A stretch of DNA of 64,000 nt from Henckelia pumila (taxonomy: Eukaryota; Streptophyta; Magnoliopsida; Lamiales; Gesneriaceae): positions 129,550,375-129,614,374 of the forward strand of contig NC_133121.1 in NCBI RefSeq assembly GCF_033568475.1. Direction: 5' to 3'. The notes below the pieces were generated by a model that made no database searches, was not told the origin of the DNA, and saw nothing but the letters and a program-made list of their open reading frames with translations. How positions within the stretch are numbered: position 1 is the first letter of the stretch; every line of letters starts with the position of its first letter. Shown one piece after another: positions 57,950-64,000 of this stretch. Made by a program: the position numbers and the translations under genes.

Positions 57950-60153
57950 ATGGCGAGCAAGACAGCTAGGAGATGCTCAGTTTTTGATCGTTTTGAGAGG
58001 CAGAATGTGAAAAACCAAGTATGCGCCTTTTGGGTGGCTGGAAAATGCAACCGCAATCCCTGCAGATTCATGCACAGAGACTCGCCACCGCCACAACCAC
58101 AGCATCATCAAAATCCATCCTCATCTTTCGATGGCAGCAGTAAATCGACCTGGAAGAATCCCAACTACTGCAGTGCCAAAAAAGGCATTCTTTCAACTGA
58201 TGAAAGAAAGAACTCAAATGGAAATAGAGGCCAACAGACTCAGCAGAAGGTATCGAATGTCGAGACAGCTGAATCTGAAAGGAAGAACTCTAATGGAAGA
58301 AAGAACTCTAATGGAAATAGAGGCAAACAGACTCAGCAGAAGGTATCGAATGTTGAGACAGCTAAATCTGAAATCAGACGTGTAGAAAAAGTGCAGCCAA
58401 AGCCATGCAAATATTGGATTACTGGCAATTGCGTCCTTGGCGACAAGTGCAAGGACCTTCACTCCTGGATGTGTGGTTCAGGATTGACAGTGTTGACAAA
58501 ATTACAAGGCCATGATAAGGTATCTTCTATATCTACAGTTTTTAAATTAGTTTTTTGAAAATCCAGGTCCATTTCTAGTGAGTTTACCATGTTTGCAATG
58601 GATTTCATTGAAAAGTAATTGCTGGTATATTGAATTGTCACACAGGCCATCTCTGGAGTTGCTCTTCCTTCTCGCTGTGACAAGCTATTTTCAGCTGGCA
58701 AGGATAAATGTATCCGCACTTGGGATTGCAACAGTGGTCAGGTTGAAATAATTTTTATTTTTTTGTACTTTACCATTTAGATGGAACAGTGGGCTTATAT
58801 TACATATTTGTACGGTAATTCTTTCTCGACGCAGTGTCTTGGCTCTGTTGATATTGACGACGATGTTGGGTGCTTGACCCATGAAGGTCCGTGGGTGTTT
58901 GTTGGATTACCAAATTCGGTGAAGGTATGAGTGGTTCTTCACAGTTTTATCACCATCTGTTCATGCCATCTCAGTTATCTCATAGTTGTACTGTTGTTTT
59001 TTATTTGGTCTAGGCCTGGAACTTCCAAACCCAAGCCGAGTTTACTCTCAATGAATTTGTTGGGCAAGTTCAATGCTTGATTGCTGATAAGGATATGCTC
59101 TTTGCGGGCATAGAGGTATGTTCTGGGGACATTCTATTTTCGACCCATGTCTCCGTATCTATAGCATGTTTAGGTCGTTTTTAAGCCTGTTTGCTTGTAT
59201 CTATCTACACGTGGCTGCAGGATGGTACCATTTTGGTTTGGAAATGGGATCCAGAGGCCAATATCCCTAAACCAGCTGCAACCCTGAAGGGGCACAATGG
59301 TGCTATTTGTTCAATTACTATAGGGGGTAAGAACCTCTATACAGGTTCCAAGGACCACACCATAAGGGTACGTATCTTAACTAATTTTGATAGGCTCATG
59401 TCTGCATGCTTGATAGGAATCCATGTTCTTTACTCAAATGGATTTGGATAGGCTCATGTTCACTCATCTCGTTTACGTGTCATTCCAGGCATGGAACCTT
59501 GAAACTTTGCAGTGTGTGCAAATATTAAGTGGGCACACCGGAGACGTGACATCTCTTCTTTGTTGGGACCGCTACCTGCTCTCTGCTTCTCTGGACAACA
59601 CGCTAATGGTTGGCTCTCTTGTTGTCAATGACTCAATGTTATTTGCTTCAGACACTTGGTTATTTGGCTGGTTATTTGACGTTCTTTTGTTTTAATTAGA
59701 TTTGGGGTGAAACTGACAGTAAGATTATAGAAGTGGTGTGTGATCTCAAAGAACAAGTAAGTTTAAATGATTTTGAAACCAAAATTGCTAAGTCTCTTGG
59801 CTTTACATTGGTGTTTTATAATACTCATTTTGTAACGTCAGGGGTTTCTTGCCATCCGGGGCATACGTGACGTGGAAGAGAAGCCTATACTCATCTGCTT
59901 GTGCAATGATAACACTGTTGGCCTCTATGAATTACCTTCGTAAGTATCACTGATTTCGTAAGTATTTCTGACGATGAAACAAGCTTATTCCTAGAGTAGA
60001 GATTAACTTGATGGGTACTTTCTTGGCTTCAGATTTGAAGAAAGAGGCAGAATATTTACAAGAGGGAAAGCCAAAGTTGTTGAAACTGGCGTTGATAGAC
60101 TCTTTTTCGTCGGCGATGACACTGGGGACCTCACCATCTGCAGATTGCAATGA
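57950..60153 (+). CDS. CCCH zinc finger + WD40 protein (ZFWD family)
   Basis: Plant protein combining two CCCH zinc fingers with a WD40 propeller. Exons 57950-58519, 58646-58741, 58835-58924, 59014-59115, 59221-59367, 59489-59608, 59700-59756, 59842-59939 and 60033-60153 give 1,401 nt, 466 aa. Zinc finger 1 is CAFWVAGKCNRNPCRFMH (about residues 25-43) and zinc finger 2 CKYWITGNCVLGDKCKDLH (about 149-167). WD40 repeats follow from about residue 185: KLFSAGKDKCIRTWDC, DGTILVWKWD, LYTGSKDHTIRAWNLE, LLSASLDNTLMIWGE and, near the end, DDTGDLTICRL. CCCH fingers usually bind RNA; the propeller binds proteins. The linker between the fingers carries a 93 bp tandem duplication. No break seen. Confidence 0.94.
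58205..58378 (+). repeat. In-frame 93 bp tandem duplication within ZFWD
   Basis: The block with GAAATAGAGG...CAACAGACTCAGCAG starts at 58221 and again at 58314, a step of 93 bases or 31 codons. It encodes two copies of NRGQQTQQKVSNVETA-like sequence in the low-complexity linker. Copies differ by only a few bases, so the event is recent. Confidence 0.92.
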
Positions 60154-62576
60154 CTCAAAGACAGAAGAATGGAGTCTCTTTGTTATTTGCTAGAGAAAAT
60201 TATTGTAATTGTAGAGTCTCAATTTTGTTAGTGCAGAATTCTCTTACTGAAATAAGATGATTTATTTATTCTTTGACTTTTCGTTTGTTCTTGCCAAATG
60301 CAAATATGTCAATCACTACTATAATTTTTCCATACGACTCAAAATGGATTGTGTGAGGTCTGCCATTCGAAAAATGTATCCACTATAGATAATTTACCAA
60401 TACCTCGTGTCTTTTTTCTTAGTTTAAAAAAGAAGAAATAATTTTTAATATAAAGCAAAAAGCATATTACTAAAATGTAATTTGGTCACCGTAGGATTTT
60501 CACTTCGATAAATTAATAATTGCTCTCAACTTAGACAATTTTTTTTATAAAATTAATAATTGATAAATCGATAAGATGATAATATTTTAAAAATTCTTAC
60601 ATAAATCTATAGTTCAATCAACAATAAAGTTCAATCAATAATAATTTTCCAAGTTACAAGAAAATATTGAGGAAAATATAGTGAAAAAAATAAATCTTCT
60701 ATTGTTTTTGAGAAATTTTAATTTAGTTGGGTTATATTTATAAATTTTATCATATCAAAACTCATATGTGACTTGTTTCACGTATTATTTTTGTAAAATG
60801 AATATCGGACACGATTCATAAAAATTACAAATATTATTTATTACAACAAACACGTATTATCCACATAATGCGGTGATTTTTATTTGATTAATCAATACAA
60901 TGAAAATTATTTTGTATATAGTTGAACATTTTTTGGCTGGAATCTTTATTCTCAACTTCGACCAATTTTCTAAAAATTTTGTGATGAAGAATTAATTGAT
61001 TTATGTCCATTATTCAAAACAATAACTATTTTTTTCATCGTTGTTACTATTTATTTGTCAGACTTTTTCTGAAATTTCTTTCATTTTGCTTCAGTTTTTT
61101 CTTTTTCATTTTTTTTTTGTTGGGTATAGTATAGTTATCCGGTTATGTTTGTATTTCCTTTGCATTACTTTTACCCTTTTTATTTATATTTTATAGTTTA
61201 TTATTACCTTTAATGAAAAAAAACATTAATTTATAAATAACAAAATTCAATTTTTTAGCCATTAGATAAATAATTCTAACTATATAAACACATCTCGCGT
61301 GTAAGAATAATTATTCTTATCGAAAATGAATTAGAAGTATTCCGACTTTTATTTGAGCTGGACATATTATTTAACTTGCATATGTATTTATAGCAAGGTT
61401 CATTTTTTAATAATTTTAATTATATTAAATTAATTAATAGAATAAATAACATATAAACTTAAGATTTTAAGAATAAATACATAAATTTTCAAGTTATAAA
61501 AAACGTAAGTCTCAAAATAACAAATTATCTAGAGTAAAATGTTTGTGTTAGATCAGATTTCATCTTTTAGTCGCAAAAAAACGAAATGTACGAAACAAAT
61601 TTAATTTTGACGTATTTAAATATTTTAAAAAATATACATTATTAAATATTTATCATTTAAAATAAAATTCAAAAGTTAAAAATATTAAATAAAAATTAAA
61701 ATGTTAATTAAATATTATTTTAAAAAAATTATATTTTTCACGCTTTTTTCGAGCTTTTTCACGTTTTTTTTTTTAGCTTTTTCACGCTTTTTTGCGCTTA
61801 ATATGATGAACCAAGGGGTTGACCACTTTTTCACGCCTTTGTCCAAAATAAAGTTTTTTGGTCACGCTTTACGCTTAAGCGATACTTTTTCGCGTTTTTA
61901 AAACACTGATTGCAAGTAATATTATTGGGATAAGTCTCTCATTTCAAAAAAAATATTAGGGATATAATCTTTTATTGAAAATGTTTGATTTGATATCCAT
62001 ACAAATTATTATTATTATTATTATTATTATTATTTTGTTATTATTATTATTAGGGGTAATTATTTTAAAATCCCTAAACCTAAACATAAATTTCTTCTAA
62101 CTCCCTACATTCAAATTTTTTAGTTTGCACTCCCTAGTGGTCCCCAATTTTGATTAAACAAGTATTCAACTAATATTTTGTACTTTGACGTTGTTTTACC
62201 TATCGAACCAGTTCATGTCGTGAAGAACTATTGGTTGCGCAAGGTTTCCAGCCTATATACTTTAGATTAGGGTCCAACATGCTTCCGTAAAGTAAATCAA
62301 ATTTAAATACCTCTTTGACCATAATGTCATCGGGTCATACCTGCCGAGTTTTACGAAGTGCTCCTCACACTCCAACCACGCAGTCGCAACAGATGGTTTC
62401 TGCACAAGCTCCTTCAACAACACCCAGCACAGCCTTAATTCATTTTCTACCTTAAGGCGTATGGTATATAAATTTAATTATAAAATATGAACATGAAAGA
62501 ACAAGAGACTTTAGAAAAATTATTCAGACATAATATTATTACATAAATCAACTCCTTTGAAGAGGAGAAGACAACT
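60154..62576. other. AT-rich intergenic DNA
   Basis: ZFWD 3' UTR first, then about 2.3 kb without a recognisable gene. A degenerate (ATT)n tract lies at 62006-62052. The TTTTTCACGCTTTTTTCG-like pieces at 61,735-61,890 are low complexity. Confidence 0.6.
62006..62052. repeat. (ATT)n microsatellite
   Basis: ATT units with one interruption (TTTTG) near 62034. Confidence 0.9.
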
Positions 62577-62655
62577 TGTTTAGCTACTCATAGTAGCCTC
62601 GTTCTTGAAATACATAAACGAAAACTTATTACAATAGAAAGAGAAATATTACAAC

Positions 62656-62724
62656 AATTTTATTCGTAAGAAAACTGAAGGAAATGATCGATGTCTTCAG
62701 CTTTCTCAAATGCCTATATTTATA
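62656..62724 (-). promoter_or_regulatory. Promoter-like and poly(A)-signal-like unit (minus strand)
   Basis: Read on the minus strand, the TATA box TATAAATA (62724-62717) is followed within 65 bases by AATAAA (near 62664). A close TATA and poly(A) signal downstream of a coding region is the arrangement seen in LTRs and in pararetrovirus intergenic regions. Confidence 0.4.
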
Positions 62725-62769
62725 GTTGTAGTTCCACTCGTTTCACCGAGAAACTTCAGGGAATCTTAC

Positions 62770-62885
62770 AGCTGTCTTGTATTTCTTTATGTCATTATTG
62801 ATGGCATCTTTTACTAGTGGAGGAGGCAGCTGTCTTGAATTTTTTATGCCATTATTGATGGCATCTTTTACTAGTGGAGGAATCA
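62770..62885. repeat. 58 bp tandem duplication upstream of the promoter-like unit
   Basis: Two copies starting AGCTGTCTTG at 62770 and 62828, both with ATTGATGGCATCTTTTACTA. They lie 50-160 bases upstream of the minus-strand TATA box, where a duplicated enhancer would sit. Confidence 0.9.
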
Positions 62886-63030
62886 CATACCTGCCACTTT
62901 ATTTTGGCTTTATTCTCCTCACATGCCTGCTTTATTGTTGTCAAGGCATCTTTTGCTTTTGAAGTAGACCCCTGTGGAAACGCATCTTTGGTGGTCTTTG
63001 TCCACCTTTGCTTGTCTCGGAAAAATCCTT

Positions 63031-64000
63031 TCAATCCGTTCGGGGTCTAAAGGTTTTTCCAAATTCTGGTTCCTTCTGATTTGGGAATTCTGGGCAGATA
63101 TTCTCTGACCATCGTCCAATATGAGCCATGTTACAAAATTTTCGGCGAGTTTCTTTACTCCTCGGCAGCTTGTTGTTCCACAAAAGATTTCTCTTCTTTT
63201 CGAAGAGTTCTTTCGCAAATGATGTAGTTTTTCCTGTCATTGTGTTCAACAGGAACGATCCGTTCACAGAATTCTGATAACATTTGAATGAAAACTTGAC
63301 TTTGTCCATCTCAGTAAGACAGACCCAAATACCCCATGCCCTTCTGGTTGAGATCTCATTTTCCCCGAAAGTGGACACCAAGGGTATTTCTTCAGTTTTA
63401 GGATCCTTGATAAATTTATGACTATTTATATCAGGTCTCCTCAGCTTGATAAAATAAAAGGGTTCGTGTGATCCTTTCACTGTTGGTTCTGGAGCTGCAC
63501 TGAAAAATATAACTCAAGCACATCTCCTCTGGACAAATGATCATTATTTGCCCATGTTTCTTGGACTGCTTCCTGAATCCATTTTGGTAATTGTGATATC
63601 TCCAGAAAGCTTGGTGACGTTGTATAAACTGAGGCCAAAGCCCCAAATTCATACCAGAGTTTTACATCTTTAGGATTGACATTGTTTTTTAGCCAAACCC
63701 TTGGATATATTCCTGCAACATCAACCCTGCAAGTGTTCGGGTTAATTTCATTCCTTGTATTCAATTTCTCCCACTTCTGTTGATAAACCTGGAATGGAGA
63801 AATAATAGATGGATTAGTATCAATCTTAGATTTTTCCTTGTCAGTGTTGGGCCTAAGATTGATCTCTTCCTCTTTTACCCCAGAGGCGGAGGGTTGACTT
63901 GATGAGTTATCCTCATCAATTGTTGCTTCATCCAGATCATCAAAGGCTGATGATAGATTAGCTCTTGTTTCTTGAGTTTGAGATTCCTCAACATCTTGTT
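63031..64000 (-). pseudogene. Decayed retroelement- or pararetrovirus-like open frame, cut by the window end
   Basis: Read on the minus strand, the frame is open from the window edge to a stop at 63477-63479, with an acidic Ser/Glu-rich start and then an ordered part (WEKLNTRNEINP, AGIYPRVWLKNNVNP, LWYEFGALASVYTT, LPKWIQEAVQETW). Near 63510 the sense changes frame and goes on as EPFYFIKLRRPD, ISTRRAWGIWVCLTEM and FSFKCYQNSVNGS to a stop at 63031. I do not recognise the family with certainty. The promoter-like unit and tandem duplication that follow resemble the region after the last gene of a plant pararetrovirus or an LTR, so an endogenous viral or LTR-element remnant is my inference. A host gene of unknown type is the alternative. 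Confidence 0.45.

Overview
This is a stretch of nuclear DNA from a flowering plant, almost certainly a eudicot. The evidence is AT-rich intergenic DNA, short GT-AG introns, plant-specific gene families (GLR channel, PP2-type F-box protein, RS-class SR protein, AP2/ERF factor, ZFWD protein) and plant retrotransposon lineages. The species cannot be told from the sequence.

Layout. (1) 2-4,017: the 3' part of a glutamate receptor-like channel gene, then a convergent PP2-A13-like F-box gene. (2) About 4,200-36,231: a transposon island with nested insertions. It holds three Helitron-like relics, a 4.6 kb TIR-ended composite (7,905-12,487) carrying a pol-less Ty3/gypsy remnant, a structurally complete but coding-dead Ty1/copia element (14,165-22,996), an 863 bp hAT-type element (23,073-23,935), and a 12 kb Tat-lineage Ty3/gypsy element (24,082-36,231). 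The Tat element carries its own antisense gene and three separate minisatellites, and it is interrupted by a 433 bp hAT-type MITE. (3) 36,700-60,153: an ordinary gene-rich segment. In order it holds PEX11 (-), an RS31-like splicing factor (-), an AP2/ERF factor (+), a fructosamine/ketosamine-3-kinase (+), a UDP-galactose transporter of the UTR2 type (+) and a CCCH zinc finger + WD40 protein (ZFWD, +). (4) 62,577-64,000: a decayed retroelement- or pararetrovirus-like open frame (-) followed by a promoter-like region.

Exon models for the six complete spliced host genes other than PEX11 were built by hand from splice signals and conserved protein patterns. Each closes to a whole number of codons: PP2-A13-like 282 aa, RS31-like 249 aa, kinase 335 aa, UTR2-like 355 aa, ZFWD 466 aa. 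The ERF is a single exon of 267 aa. The genes share no pathway, as expected for plant nuclear DNA. The most unusual material is the Tat element (antisense gene, arrays, a pervasive AGCTC word bias), the nested insertions whose target duplications can be read base by base, and the retroelement-like remnant at the right edge.
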